The position numbers and the translations under genes are program-made. A model generated the notes under the pieces. The model saw nothing but the letters and a program-made list of their open reading frames with translations. It made no database searches and was not told the origin of the DNA. Below are positions 1 to 11,559 of a DNA stretch of 64,000 bases, piece by piece (the stretch's first letter is position 1; every line of letters starts with the position of its first letter). Source of the stretch: Pegoplata infirma (lineage: Eukaryota; Arthropoda; Insecta; Diptera; Anthomyiidae); NCBI GenBank assembly GCA_963921195.1, contig OY992538.1:61122852-61186851 (forward strand), given 5' to 3'.

Positions 1-1960
1 GAATCTGAGACTTTTTCTATAGGAAAAATGTCTCAGAATCTGAGACTTTTTTTATACGAAAAATGTCTCAGAATCTCAGACTTTTTCTATAGGAAAAATG
101 TCTTAAAATTTGAGACTTTTTTTATAGGAAAAATTTCTCAGAATCTGAGACTTTTTTTTATAGGAAAAATGTATCAGAATCTGAGACTTTTTCCAATAGA
201 AAAAGTCTCAGATTCTGAGACATTTTTCCTATAGAAAAAGTCTCAGGTTCTGAGACATTTTTCCTATAAAAAAAGTCTCAGATTCTGAGAAATTTTTCCT
301 ATAAAAAAAGTCTCAAATTTTAAGACATTTTTCCTATAGAAAAAGTCTGAGATTCTGAGACATTTTTCGTATAAAAAAAGTCTCAGATTCTGAGACATTT
401 TTCCTATAGAAAAAGTCTCAGATTCTGAGACATTTTTCCTATAGAAAAAGTCTCAGATTCTGAGACATTTTTGCTATAGAAAAAGTCTCAGATTCTGAGC
501 CATTTTTCCTATAGAAAAAGTCTTAGATTGTGAGACATTTTTCCTATAGAAAAAGTGTCAGATTCTGAGACATTTTTCCAATAGAAAAAGTCTCAGATTC
601 TGAGACATTTTTCCTATAGAAAAAGTCTCAGATTCTGAGACATTTTTCCTATAGGAAAAATCTAATACTTTTTCTATAGGAAAAATGGCTCAGAATCTGA
701 GACTTGTTCTATAGCAAAAATGTCTCAGAATCTGACACTTTTTCTATAGGAAAAATGTCTCAGAATTTGAGACTTTTTTTATAGAAAAAATGTGTCAGAA
801 TTTGAGACTTTTTCTATAGGACATCTGAGACTTTTTCTCTAGAAAAAGTCTCAGATTCTGAGACATTTTTCCTATAGAAAAAGTCTCAGATTCTGAGACA
901 TTTTTCCTATAGGAAAAATCTAAGCCTTTTTGTATAGGAAAAATGGCTCAGAACCTGAGACTTGTTCTATAGCAAAAATGTCTCAGAATCTGACACTTTT
1001 TCTATAGGAAAAATGTCTCAGAATCTGAGACTTTTTCTATAGGAAAAATGTCTCAGAATCTGAGACTTTTTTTATACGAAAAATGTCTCAGAATCTGAGA
1101 CTTTTTCTATAGGAAAAATGTCTCAGAATCTGAGACTTTTTTTTATAGGAAAAATGTATCAGAATCTGAGACTTTTTCCAATAGAAAAAGTCTCAGATTC
1201 TGAGACATTTTTCCTATAGAAAAAGTCTCAGGTTCTGAGACATTTTTCCTATAAAAAAACTCTCAGATTCTGAGAAATTTTTCTTATAAAAAAAGTCTCA
1301 GATTCTGAGACATTTTTCCTATAGAAAAAGTCTCAGATTCTGAGACATTTTTCGTATAAAAAAAGTCTCAGATTCTGAGACATTTTTCCTATAAAAAAAG
1401 TCTCAGATTCTGAGACATTTTTCCTATAGAAAAAGTCTCAGATTCTGAGACATTTTTCCTATAGAAAAAGTGTCAGATTCTGAGACATTTTTCCTATAGA
1501 AAAAGTCTCAGATTCTGAGACATTTTTTCTATAGAAAAAGTCTCAGATTCTGAGACATTTTTCTTATAGAAAAAGTCTCAGAATCTGAGACTTTTTTATA
1601 GAATCTGAGACATTTTTCCTATAGAAAAAGTCTCAGTTTCTGAGACATTTTTCCCATAGAAAAAGTCTCAGTTTGTGAGACATTTTTCCTATTGAAAAAG
1701 TCTCAATTTCTGAGACATTTTTCCTATAGAAAAAGTCTCAGATTCTAAGACATTTTTTCTATAGAAAAAGTCTCAGATGCTGAGACACTTTTTCTGTAGA
1801 AAAAATGTCTCAGATGCTGAGACACTTTTCCTATAGAAAAAGTCTACTAGAATCTGAAATTTTTTCTATTCAAAAAATGTTTCATAATCTAAGAAATTTT
1901 CTAAAGGAAAAATTTCTTAGAATCTGACAGTTTTTCTATTGAAACAATGTCTACAATTTA
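1..1960. repeat. 35-bp minisatellite with repeated orientation switches
   Basis: About 55 imperfect copies of a 35-bp unit. The unit joins two near-palindromes, TCTCAGAATCTGAGA and TTTTTCCTATAGGAAAAA. Read by the asymmetric ATAGGAAAAATGTCTC core, the array runs forward at 1-200, reverse at 204-655, forward at 660-825, reverse at 838-918, forward at 919-1180 and reverse at 1184-1860, then decays. The alternation should give many hairpin and cruciform options. The short ORF read across the first block is a repeat artefact. The left end lies outside the window, so this may be the flank of a larger foldback element. Confidence 0.95.
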
Positions 1961-2051
1961 CCAACATTAAGCTCTCTATTGAAATTGTTTGGACTTCTTA
2001 ATGATTTTATCTTAATGATTTTATCTTAATGATTTTATCTTATTGTTGTAG

Positions 2052-2706
2052 ATTTCTATCGACTTTGATCATCTGTTCCCAGAAAAAGCCAACAACTTTT
2101 ACGTTAATTGGGAAAAAGCGACTAAAGTTTTACCAGTTTTTTTAAATATGAACTTAAAGGCCGTTAATTTAAAATCTATGTGGACTGAAGCTAACTGTAA
2201 ATGGCAGCAAATGGACCAAAGTAATATAATACAAATTTTTTATATTACAGTATGTTATAAAAACTATTTTTTTTTTATTTTTAGACTCAAAAGATGCCCT
2301 ACTCATATTTCTGATCCATGGTGTTCTTAAGTCTGATCGAAACTATAAGGATGTTGGAAGGCCAACAATAGCAGAATCACAGGAAGCAACAATTAAAGTT
2401 GTAAACGCAGAAATAGAAACTGATCTATACAGCGGCATGCCACCGTTTATACTTATAAAACCTAATATATATTCGATAGAAAGTATCTATGTCATTACTG
2501 ACCAAATTGTCTACAAAATGGAGTCGGTTGCAGCAGCGTTGTCCCTATGCCTTAAAATTTATCAAGTTTTTAATTTAAATTATAACATTAAGTGTATTAA
2601 TTTTTGGTTATTTATACAAAAAATTCTATTTAATATAGATCTTGAATGTGACATTATAGGGACCAGTTTCAAAACCATTTCAACTTTTTTTAATGCACAC
2701 AATTAA
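2052..2706 (+). CDS. C-terminal exons of a SAMD3-like protein (partial gene)
   Basis: Two exons, 2052-2220 and 2285-2706, join across a 64-nt GT-AG intron (2221-2284, starting GTAATA, ending TTTTTAG). The join keeps one open frame of 197 codons to the TAA at 2704-2706. An AG acceptor at 2050-2051 precedes exon 1 and is itself part of an in-frame stop, so the start codon lies in an upstream exon outside or before the minisatellite. The product ends with ALSLCLKIYQVFNLNYN followed by FWLFIQKILFNID. This resembles the C-terminal block (A-x-D-x-C-x-K-x(4)-VFN-x-x-Y, then W-x-F-L/I-x) I recall from SAM-domain-containing protein 3-like proteins; the N-terminal SAM domain would be upstream. An AATAAA at 2719-2724 follows the stop closely. 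Function is unknown. It could be a recent pseudogene, but nothing visible is broken. Confidence 0.55.
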
Positions 2707-4024
2707 TACTACACTTAAAATAAAAATGTTAATATAAACAACATTAAACTACACTTTGTCTAATTATAAACATTTTGTCCCTTAATTTACTTTTTTTAAC
2801 ATATGTTACACACAAACATATGTAAACGCTATGTAGCGTTTACTTAATTATTAATTTTGAATCTTAACCTAAAAAAAAAAAAAAGAAATAAAATTAATGA
2901 TTTCTTTGGAAGAATGCAAAAACGTATATTAGCAACAATCTTCAACAATTTGACCTAGTTCTTTGTCTTTTTATACGATTTTATTATAGATAATTTACAG
3001 ATTTCTTTCTTAAATTTGGTTACCAATTTGGTATTGTTAATATAAACAACTTAATGTTAATGTCATTGTTTGTGTTTTAAGGGGTTCAACCTTAGAAATC
3101 GTTAATTTTTTATTTAATATTTCGATTGAATGTACTGTCGACTATATGCTATAAAAATTTCATTAAAAAATTATCAAAAATAAAATTAAATTAACTCAAA
3201 AAAAGCTGAAACAGCAAAAGTTTAAATCGCTTTTTCTCAATCGTTATTCGAAATCGGCTGCCACGATACAACTGTTTTTTTTCAGTTTGTAGAGAATTAA
3301 AACTCTAGTCCCTGACGCAGAGCTTTTAACTTTTTTTATACCCAAAGAAAATACATTTTTGGTATTTTTCCATTTTTTGACTTAAACGTCATATATTTCT
3401 TATAAAAATTCAAAATTTAAAAATCTGGCTACGTCGGGGACTAGATTGTTAAATCTTCTACAAAATAAAATTAACAACTGAAATCGGTCCACCCGTTTTT
3501 AAGCAGATAGTCAAAAATTTGTTGATTTTATGGTCAAGATTTTCTTTGCAATTTTTTAAACTTTTATTATTTTATATATTTGTTTTTAACAACTTCTAAA
3601 AAAACTATATTTTTAACTTCATATTGTTTTAATGTAAAATATTTTAAACTTCATTAATGTTTAATGTAAATCATAATACCTACTTTAGACTATCACACTT
3701 TTCCATTATACACATCAAAATTTACCAACTTAAAAAAGATTTATGCATTCTTTTTTCATTGAAACATAGTCGTATTTAATGAGTGAACAATTTCTGTCAA
3801 AACTTTCTTGTAAAATATTTCCGTAACATGGTGAAATTACGCTTGTATAATGGAAAAGTATAATGGTGTAAAGTAGGTATAAGTAGTTTCTACTTTGTAA
3901 AAAATAATTATATAAATGAATTCATAATTAGTATTTTGTTGTATATTTGTTCCTATTACATGTAAGTTCTTTTTTAATGTAAAATTTTTATTTGTATAAA
4001 AAAAAAAAAATAAATAAAACAACA
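2707..4024. other. AT-rich noncoding stretch with two hairpins
   Basis: No coding signal. A perfect 10-bp inverted repeat lies at 2822-2831/2834-2843 (GTAAACGCTA). A longer imperfect inverted repeat pairs 3248-3311 with 3428-3497; both arms contain CTAGTCCC and GACG, and it looks like a small foldback MITE. AATAAA motifs at 2719 and 2887 could serve the upstream gene. The rest is A/T runs. Confidence 0.7.
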
Positions 4025-4335
4025 TTTTTAAATGAAAAAACCGTTATTTTTATTGTTTTGGTAGGTAATTTTTTCAATTTTTGTTAGCAAAAATTAATGA
4101 AGAATCATTAATTTTTAATGTTTTGGTAGGTAATTTTCTAAAATTTTGTTGGTAAAAATAACTGTCAAATCTTTAGTTTTTAATGATTCGGTAGGTAATT
4201 TTTTTCAATTTTGTCAGTAAAAATTAGTGACAAATACGTAATTTTTAATGTTTTGGTAGGTCATTTTTTTTTTTTTTGTAAGTAAAAATTAATGATATAT
4301 CTTTAATTTTTAATGTTTTTGAATGTTATTTTTTT
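4025..4335. repeat. 65-bp tandem repeat, about 5 copies
   Basis: The motif TTTTGGTAGGTAATT recurs at about 4061, 4126, 4191 and 4256, an exact 65-bp spacing, with a decayed fifth copy near 4321. The inter-motif sequence (TTAGCAAAAATTAATGA-like) is also conserved. A poly(A) run follows at 4349-4370. No gene. Confidence 0.9.
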
Positions 4336-5690
4336 AAATTTTGGATACCAAAAAAAAAAAAAAAAAAAAAATTTAAATAACTTAGTATGCTGTTATGCAA
4401 TTCAAATTTAATTTGGCAGCAGTAAAAACAAATAACAAATACTTTACATTTAAAAGTTTTGTTAGTTATAAAATCAACAGTTAAAAACAACTGTTCTAAA
4501 TTTTTTTTTAAATGAAAAATGATTGGAATGTTTTTTGAAAGAATAATTATTTGTTTTAAGTTGTTTTTTCAGTTGTTTTTAGCTACAAAATTTTTTGAGT
4601 GTATGTAAAATAACGAAAAATCGCACAAATCCTGTTATTTTCCGTTAAAATCTTTCACCGTGGGTATTGTTAGAACCATAACATTTTAGAACGCGGCTAA
4701 GGGCATCATTAAAAAAATACTCCACCCGCTTTACTTTGGATTTGCACACCAACAAACGTCTCCATGAAAATGTTGCTGTTATTTGATAGAAAATCTCCGC
4801 CACTCTTAAAAGGTATTTCCATTAAATTGAGTGATATTACCATAAAAAAAATAATGTTTAAGAAATGTTAAAGCATTGGATATGGCCCATCAAGTGGGTA
4901 ACATAACCGGTAATCTTAAGTCTTGTTGGAAATAACAGCAACCTTTTCACGGAGACGTTTACAACGATATATGGACAATCAGACGGACGAACAGTAGATC
5001 AGTATTCTTAAATGTGGGTCTGGGACAAATAATTTGGGTAATTACAATCTTCATCACATACTCATTATACCCTGCACCTGGTGTAGGTTATAATCACTCA
5101 ATTGCTCTTCTTTTCCAATACAATCATATGCCTTGTTAGAACCAAAACGACCAAGGCGCATGGGTCATCATTGAAAAATGATCCACCCGCTTGACTTCGG
5201 ATTTCCACACCAACAAACGTTTTTATTTTTTTCAACAAAATCTTGAGGAAAAAGATTGGATGTTACCCATTTGATGGGTCATCTCCGCCAATCTCAAATT
5301 CATTACAGATTTTTATTTATTTAATTATTTTTTTCGATATGATGGAAATGTCTCGAAATTTGATGGAAATACCTTGAATTTGAGAGTGGCGGATGGAGAT
5401 TTTAAAGGAAAAGAAGAGCAATTGTTGGGATTTTTGTTTTTTTTTGTATGTTTTTATTATAATTTTATTATTGAATTTTGTTTTGTATTTTTTTTTTTGA
5501 ATTGTCAAATCAAAATAAATTACTTAAGTAAAACTTAAGTTATGATAATAGATGACTTAAGTTTTACTTAAGTAGATTTTATAAAATAGTTTTTTGGATT
5601 TAAGAAATTTCTTAGCTTAAGTCACCACTTAGTGCTGACTGTAAAATCCGCCCTTAAAACTAATATAACTTAATATTAAGTCCAGCCAGT
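4336..5690. repeat. Noncoding stretch with diverged duplicates and a perfect hairpin
   Basis: Two diverged direct copies of one repeat lie at about 4665-4810 and 5137-5300, sharing CCACCCGCTT and CACACCAACAAACGT. A partial inverted copy (GAGAGTGGCGGA) lies near 5380. At 5521-5540/5555-5574 there is a perfect 20-bp inverted repeat (TACTTAAGTAAAACTTAAGT) with a 14-nt loop. No reading frame resembles a gene. Confidence 0.7.
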
Positions 5691-5752
5691 GCCAGACAAA
5701 ATTTCATCTGCTCATAAATTATCCAATGTTTTCAAAAGCATCATCCTTCACT

Positions 5753-6934
5753 TTAGTGTGCCAAGTCAGCAGTGGCCCTCCTTCTAAGGCGTTGGTGACC
5801 ACGATTATTTAGAAGATTCCGTGCTAAATTGTTTGGATGTGATTCCAGTTTTCGTAAGTAGTTCTGGGTATGTTTCACAATTTCATCTTTAACAAAGGAA
5901 ACATTTAGATCTCTGTGTATGTTCAAGTTTCTAACATACCAGGGGCATCAGTAATCATTCGCAAAATGTTCTTCTGTTTTCTTTGTATTTTTTCCACATT
6001 AGACGCAGAGGCAGTGCCCCATAACTGAATACCATAGCACCATATAGGTTTTATAATCGAGCTGTAGATCAATAGTTTACAGTCTAACTTAAGTTTCGAG
6101 TTTCTCCCAATTAGCCAATTAAGTGCAATAGTTATCAATTTTATTTGGGTTAATTTTGCATATATATGGTTTTTCCACGTAAGACGGCGATCGAGATGTA
6201 ATCCGAGGTACTTTACTGTTGTATGTTGAGGTACAATGTGATTATTTATCCGAATTTGGGGACAAGTTTCTCGTCTTAACGTGAACGTTATGTGAATGCA
6301 TTTCTGCTCATTCACTTTAATTTTCCACTTATTTAACCAGTATTCTACTTCAAGAATGTGACTCTGCAAAATACGAGTTGCTTCAAGTGGATTGCTATGG
6401 GAGCTTAAAATAGCTGTATCATCTGCAAATGTGGAGGTATGCGTATTTCGATTAGTTGGCATATCAGAGGTGTACAAAATATACAAAAGCGGTCCCAAAA
6501 TACTACCTTGTGGAACTCCAGCTTGTATGATTTGCGGGGTACTGACGAAATCGTTTTCCTTCACTGTAAACTGTAAACGATCTGTTATGTAATTTTCGTG
6601 TAACTTATGTGTATTTGGTGGAAACATATTTTTTATCTTATAGAGTAAACCCTCATGCCAAACCTTATCGAACGCCTGTGAGACATCAATAAAACGTGCG
6701 GAACAATATTTTTTTTCTTCGTAGGCTCTTCTTATTTCTCCTACCAGTCTATGAACTTCAATTGTGCCATGTTTCTTTCTGAATCCAAACTGTGATCGGG
6801 GATAGAGTTGTTCTGAGCGACATGAGTTGTTAATCTGTTCACTAACAGTTTTTCAAAAAGTGTTGATAAATTGGATAACAGACTGATAGGCCTGTACGAT
6901 TCCATTTTTGTGTGATCTTTGCCTGGCTTGGGTA
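5753..6934 (-). pseudogene. Reverse transcriptase, catalytic half (Jockey-like), frameshifted
   Basis: The largest open segment is 6627-5923 (234 codons). It carries GVPQGSILGP at residues 37-46, the FADD catalytic box at 67-70, and a YLG motif near residue 140. Upstream, after one frameshift near 6800, RFIDVSQAFDKVW (motif A) is present at about 6680-6715. A second frameshift near 5930 moves the ending PWYVRNLNIHRDLNV into another frame, with a stop at 5753-5755. The catalytic residues survive but the two shifts inactivate the ORF. Confidence 0.9.
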
Positions 6935-7167
6935 TAGGGTTGCCAGATACTAGAAGTCAAATAACTGGACAATGGAAAATTTTCAGCTGGAATTTTAAAA
7001 AATAACTGGACCCATACATATTATTTTTAATAATTTAAAAAAAAAATCAACCGATTTTCATATGTGAGATACATATTTTTATTTTGAACTAATTTTCAAA
7101 TATAACACCAAATAAAAGGCCGTCTCTATTGGCCACTGCAAAGTGTGCCTTTTCAACATTTCCATTA

Positions 7168-7310
7168 CTATTTCGAGCATCTTGAAATGTTGAGGTTGTC
7201 AGTGGTCTGAGGATTGTTTTCGAAGATTTTTCTTTTATAAAAACCCCACAAAAATAAGTCCGGAGTGGTCAAATCCATAAATCTAGGTGGGCAGCTAAAA
7301 TTTCCTGGAC
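7168..7310 (-). pseudogene. mariner-type transposase fragment (minus strand)
   Basis: About 47 codons in one frame, containing CPPRFMDLTTPDLFLWGFYK and then NNPQTTDNL. This is the PPRSPDLTPxDFFLWG segment and following NNPQT of the Tc1/mariner-superfamily catalytic domain, ending at a stop (7168-7170). Only a fragment; the last catalytic residue region is represented by the PDL segment. Confidence 0.75.
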
Positions 7311-7374
7311 GTGCGATGTCAAAAAAGGGCGATAATAACTGACCCTCATTTGCAGATTTGAATACTCCAGAAAA

Positions 7375-7535
7375 TTTTTTTGGGGTTATTTGAAAAGGAA
7401 ACTGTACGAAACAATCATCAAATCATCGACAAGCTCAAGGAAAACATTCGTGCCGAAATAAGCACTAGACTGCCAGAGATGTTAAAAAAAGTAAAAAAAA
7501 GGAGTGAAATGCACCAAAAAGAGCACATTTTGACG
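7375..7535 (+). pseudogene. mariner-type transposase C-terminal fragment (plus strand)
   Basis: Reads FFWGYLKRKLYE, then after a one-base shift IIDKLKENIRAEI and LPEMLKKVKKRSEMHQKEH, stopping near 7535. This is the C-terminal helix region that follows LWG in mariner-related transposases. It overlaps in homology with the minus-strand fragment 7168-7310 but points the opposite way, so two transposase remnants sit head to head inside the hAT-like shell. Confidence 0.75.
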
Positions 7536-7640
7536 TAGCCAAAAGCGGCATTTACGTTTTATTTATGATTTTTGCTTTATTCAAAAAGTAGTCCAAAAAA
7601 GTTGTAAATATATTTAATAAAAAAATAATTGCTAAAATTA

Positions 7641-8857
7641 CACTGCGTGACAAAACTTACCACTATTTTAGAAAACAAGAGGTACGACCATCATTTCAAT
7701 ATATTTCGGACATGCTGAATCGAATGACGTACTCCGTTTTTCGATGTATGGTACAGTTTTCTTGTAAAATGTCATTAAAGATTGGCTGATTTTCAGCTGC
7801 TTTTTTAACAAAAAAAATTCCACAGCTAATGATTTTTAAATTCTATGCCATGGAAAACAAAGATATAACTTGTAGCAATATTTCTAATATAAATTTGGTT
7901 TAAAGCTTTTCATCTTAAGCCCTTAAATTAGCGGATTTCTTCATTTTTTTAAGTTTTCGCGAAATTAACCGCTAAATTGGTCTCTGATAAAAAACTTGTA
8001 TTTTGTGGATCATAAAGGCGTCCATGACACTACGAATAGTGGACAAAAAACATCTATGTTATATGGACCATCATGATGAAAATCGCGAAAAACCGTTTTT
8101 TTTGTATATGGCAGCATTACTTTAGAAGATGATTTGAGGCTTCATCTTTTAGTATATAATGTGGGAACCTTAAACAATAAACTGACCCAAAATTTGTCCA
8201 AAAAAGTTTTCATTTGCAAAAGTTATCTTAACAAAAACTATAATTATTGTATCGCAAACACGGAAATAATAGTTTTTGTTAAGATAACTTTTGCAAATGA
8301 AAACTTTTTTGGCCGAATTTTTGGTCAGCTAGTTGTTTAAGGTTCCCACATTATATACTAAAAGATGGAACCTTAAATCATCTCGTAAAGTGATGCTGGC
8401 ATATACAAAAAAACGGTTTTTCGCGATTTTCATCATGATGGTCCATATAACATAGCTGTTTTTTGTCCACTATTCGCATTGTTAGGGATGCATTTTTGAT
8501 TTATTAAAAGCAAGTTTTTTATCAAAGACCAATTTGGCTGTTAATTTCGCGAAAACCTTAAAAAATGAAGAAATTCGCGAATTTAAGGGCTTAAATTGGA
8601 ATGCTTTAAACCAAATTTGCATAAGAAATGTTGCTACAAGTCATATCTTTGTTTTCCATGTCATAAAATTTATAAACCATTTACTTTGCAATTTTTTTTG
8701 TTAAAAAACTGGCTCGAACTCAGCAAATCTTTAACGACATTTTGCAAAAAAACTGTACCATACATCGAAAAACGGAGTACGCCATTCGAATCAGCATGTC
8801 CGAAATATATAGAAATGATGGTCGTAACTCTTGTTTATTTTTTAGTGTTCCGCAGTG
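7641..8857. mobile_element. Foldback element with TTA target duplication
   Basis: Long imperfect palindrome of 1217 bp; arms of about 590 bp meet near 8250 (GTTATCTTAACAAAAACTAT and its complement). Ends are CACTGCG and CGCAGTG, each abutted by TTA (7638-7640 and 8858-8860), as for PIF/Harbinger-type insertions. Both short ORFs within it are arm sequence. No transposase. Confidence 0.8.
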
Positions 8858-8972
8858 TTATAGAAGTTCTATTTTAACTGGACAAATTATATTTTAACTG
8901 GAAACTGGACCAGACCCAAAATAACTGGAAAATCCAGGCCATTCCAGGCCGTCTGGCAACCCTACTTGGGTA

Positions 8973-9890
8973 TCATTTTAACGAGAGAAATTTTCCATTC
9001 TGGGGGATAATGTTGAAGGCGTAATATAGCATTAAAAATAAAAATAATTATTCTTAATGCTATTCGGGGTAACTCCAATAGCATTTTATTACTGATCTTA
9101 TCAATACCAAATGCCTTTTTGGAGTTTAATTCACAAACTGCCTTTTCGACCTCTGGCATCTCAAACCTAACGGGTACTGCTATGCGCTGGGGTAAAATTA
9201 GTGGCAACTCTACTATAACACTTGATTCATTTGGTGTGAATACATTTTTCAAGTGCTCAACAAACAGATTTCTTTTTCAGTATCATTTCTGGCCCAACCT
9301 CCATTTGCTTTGCGCAAAGGAGGCTTACATAGGACAGGTCTTTTTAAATTTTTTGTAGCACGCCATAACGAGTAGTCGGTTCTTGATGTAGGCTCCAGAT
9401 TTTCAAGAAATCTATTTAAGTTGTGCTTTTAAGCGTGGAGATCTGTGCAGTTGCCACTCTCTACGAGCTCTCCGTTTTTCAATTAAGAGTCGTTCGACAT
9501 CAACAGAAGAAAATACATTCTGTCTGGATTGTCGGGGGGGGTTTAGTAGCAAGTTGAGCAGCTAGTTTGAGATTAGATTCGAAATTCTTGAGCGAGAGGT
9601 CAATTTCCTCTGGTGTTCTTAGCGATATGTTTTCCGAGCAATGAGTACTGAGAAACTTTTTGTATTTTAGCCAATTTGTTCCTTTGCCTGACAGTGCTAA
9701 GTCACCAGTGGGGGATACAATTTCTCGGGATTAAATAGAGTAATAATAGTGGGTGTGTGGTCTGAAGAAAGCTCCAATGAAAATTCTACACTTACAAAAT
9801 TTCTTTTTATATTCCTAGTCACTGGGTGCATAAATAGACGAAATCACAAGGTTCATGCCAGATTCGGATTCCACGCGCCAAAACCCTTAA
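8973..9890 (-). pseudogene. RT N-terminal part and endonuclease tail of the same LINE
   Basis: The open stretch 9252-8973 encodes the RT fingers region, ending at KISLVKMIPK, which continues as PGKDHTKMESYRPISLLSN at 6926 once the hAT-like insert is removed. Further 5', frames shift several times but recognisable Jockey text persists: linker with basic residues, TNWLKYKKFLS and TPEEIDLSLKNFES near 9690-9590, and SSDH endonuclease motif near 9770. A G-run at 9534-9541 probably marks one frameshift. Confidence 0.8.
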
Positions 9891-11115
9891 AAAATATTGT
9901 ACATGACCATTTATGTTCAAGAATGAACATGGGATTTATTTCATATTTTTATTGATACAATATGTTTAAATAAATACATCATTTTATCTGTAGGTTTTGG
10001 GAAAAGGGATCATTGAAAATCCCAAAATACATTTTAATGATTGTGGATTTTCCCACTAATTTAAAATAACACACACGGATAGTAAAACCGTCACTTAGAC
10101 GCGCATGTACGTAAACAGACCATAAAAGTCTTATCACAAAGAATGTGTGATAAATTGTTGTGTGCATGCGCACATCTGTTTTTATTAGTTCTAGTTTAGT
10201 TTTAAGATTTTATATTTTGTAAATAAGTTTCATTTTTATATTTAATAAATCAGTATCTTACAAATGCTCAGCGTAAAAGGTTTGTTTTTTAATTAATCCA
10301 ATCCTTTTACAATTTATGATAAATTTATTTTTTTTTCCCGGGTTACCTGAACGGCGATTTCCTGCAAAATCTTAATTTTCTTTTTTAGAAAAATTATCAC
10401 AACTCTGTCAATTATTATCCGATTTTTTCAGGATAAAGCTTATCGTACTTAGAATTAAATTATCTTTAAAAAAACGCTGATAAATTTAAAGGTTGCTAAA
10501 CGAACTATAGCAGAAAAAAATCTATAAACTCGAAAAATTTTCAAAAAATGACAAAAAAAAATTGATTTTATAGAAAAAATCAATAGATATCTTTCTTTTA
10601 CGTATAGCCCAATTCACACACATGGTAAGCCCTATCCTTTTTCTATCCAAAACAGTTAAAAATTTCAAATCGGTTGAAAATTTTTTGAATTACACAAGGT
10701 TTAGTGAGAAAAGTCCCAAAAAACGTTTTTTTTGACAATAACTCTAAAATTTGAGGGTGTCTGGCAAGTTTAATGGCCATTTTTGAGATCTACTCGACAA
10801 GACCAACAACCTCTACTATGTCACATCAGAAGTATTTTTTCCACTGTAGCACAGTGTAATCAAAGGATTTTTTTTAATAAAATAGCGATATCTATTGAAG
10901 CCATTTCTGTCCCATTGAACCCATTTCTGTTGTAAAGCATACCTTTAGTAATCTGTAAAATCAATATAAAGAAAATGGAAGATATGCGTTTTGAGATATT
11001 CGCTAATCAACGACATTTTTAAAATTTTGTTATGCTTTTAGCCAAAGAACATCTTTTTTTGTGCGGACTTTCATGAAGTAGAAGATGTAAGCTTTAATAT
11101 GACATCAAATTTATA
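9891..11115. other. Noncoding, repeat-derived
   Basis: No gene seen. 9991-10259 looks somewhat like a solo LTR (starts TGT, AATAAA near 10242, ends ACA) but no matching target duplication is present. 10320-11100 is AT-rich text without inverted repeats that I could delimit. Confidence 0.4.
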
Positions 11116-11557
11116 AACTAAAAAAAACCCCTTGTCAAAAATTTTACCAAAATTTAACATTTTTCCTTGTTTTTTAACAAATAATTTTCAATCGGAAATT
11201 AATTTTATTTTGTAATTTTACAGTTTTTCTTGTAATTTTAAAAATTTCCAAGATTTAACAAAAAAATCTAGTAAATTTACGAGAATTTCTTGTAGGTTTT
11301 ATTTCGCAAAAAAGTTGTAAATTTACAATTTTATTAGTAAAAATCTTGTTAAGTTACAAAAAAGTTCGTAATTTTAACTAGGAATTCTCATAAAATAGGA
11401 GGTAGCAAAAAATGTAGTAAAACCACGAAACCTCCTTGAAAGTTTTATCGCGTCAAAAAAATTTTAAATTTATGTAAAAAGCATGTAAAATTACAAAACT
11501 GGTAAAAAGTAACAAACTTTTCTTGTAATTTTACAAGGTTTTTTATTTTTTTTAGTG
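11116..11557. mobile_element. TA-flanked MITE of the CACTMAAAA-end family
   Basis: The right end (CAAGGTTTTTTATT...TTTAGTG) is roughly inverted relative to the left end (AACTAAAAAAAACCCCTTG). TA flanks at 11114-11115 and 11558-11559. The interior is GTAATTTTACA-type simple text. It shares its ends with the elements at 24169, 29761 and 34509. Confidence 0.55.
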
Positions 11558-11559
11558 TA

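Larger units (their letters stand above)
6935..8964. mobile_element. hAT-like element, 2030 bp, 8-bp TSD, inside the Jockey LINE
   Basis: Termini TAGGGTTGCCAG and CTGGCAACCCTA are inverted repeats. They are flanked by a perfect 8-bp duplication CTTGGGTA at 6927-6934 and 8965-8972. Subterminal AACTGGAC motifs recur at both ends, as in hAT elements. No hAT transposase is visible, so it is non-autonomous. It contains transposase scraps at 7168-7535 and a palindromic insertion at 7641-8857. The LINE reading frame rejoins on excision. Confidence 0.9.
5690..9890 (-). mobile_element. Jockey-clade non-LTR retrotransposon, decayed and split
   Basis: Minus-strand LINE ORF2 remnant. Reading 5' to 3' on the minus strand there is an endonuclease C-terminus near 9790-9740 (LSSDHTPTIITL), a linker (EKRRARREWQLHRSPRLKAQL, near 9480-9425), the RT start at 9252-8973 (SKKAFGIDKISNKMLLELP), then, after the inserted element 6935-8964, the RT body and tail to a stop at 5753. 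Excising the insert restores continuous RT reading across the junction. The 5' end is truncated or unrecognisable beyond about 9890, and no poly(A) tail is evident at the low-coordinate end. The clade call rests on the motif order and on a C-terminal tail (near 5930-5753) typical of dipteran Jockey elements. Dead copy. Confidence 0.85.

Noticed and set aside
1..1960. CRISPR-like regular repeats
   Set aside because: Units abut without unique spacers, flip orientation and sit in eukaryotic DNA; this is a minisatellite.
9991..10259. Solo LTR (TGT...ACA with AATAAA)
   Set aside because: No 4-6 bp target duplication and no primer-binding or polypurine neighbours; too weak to call.
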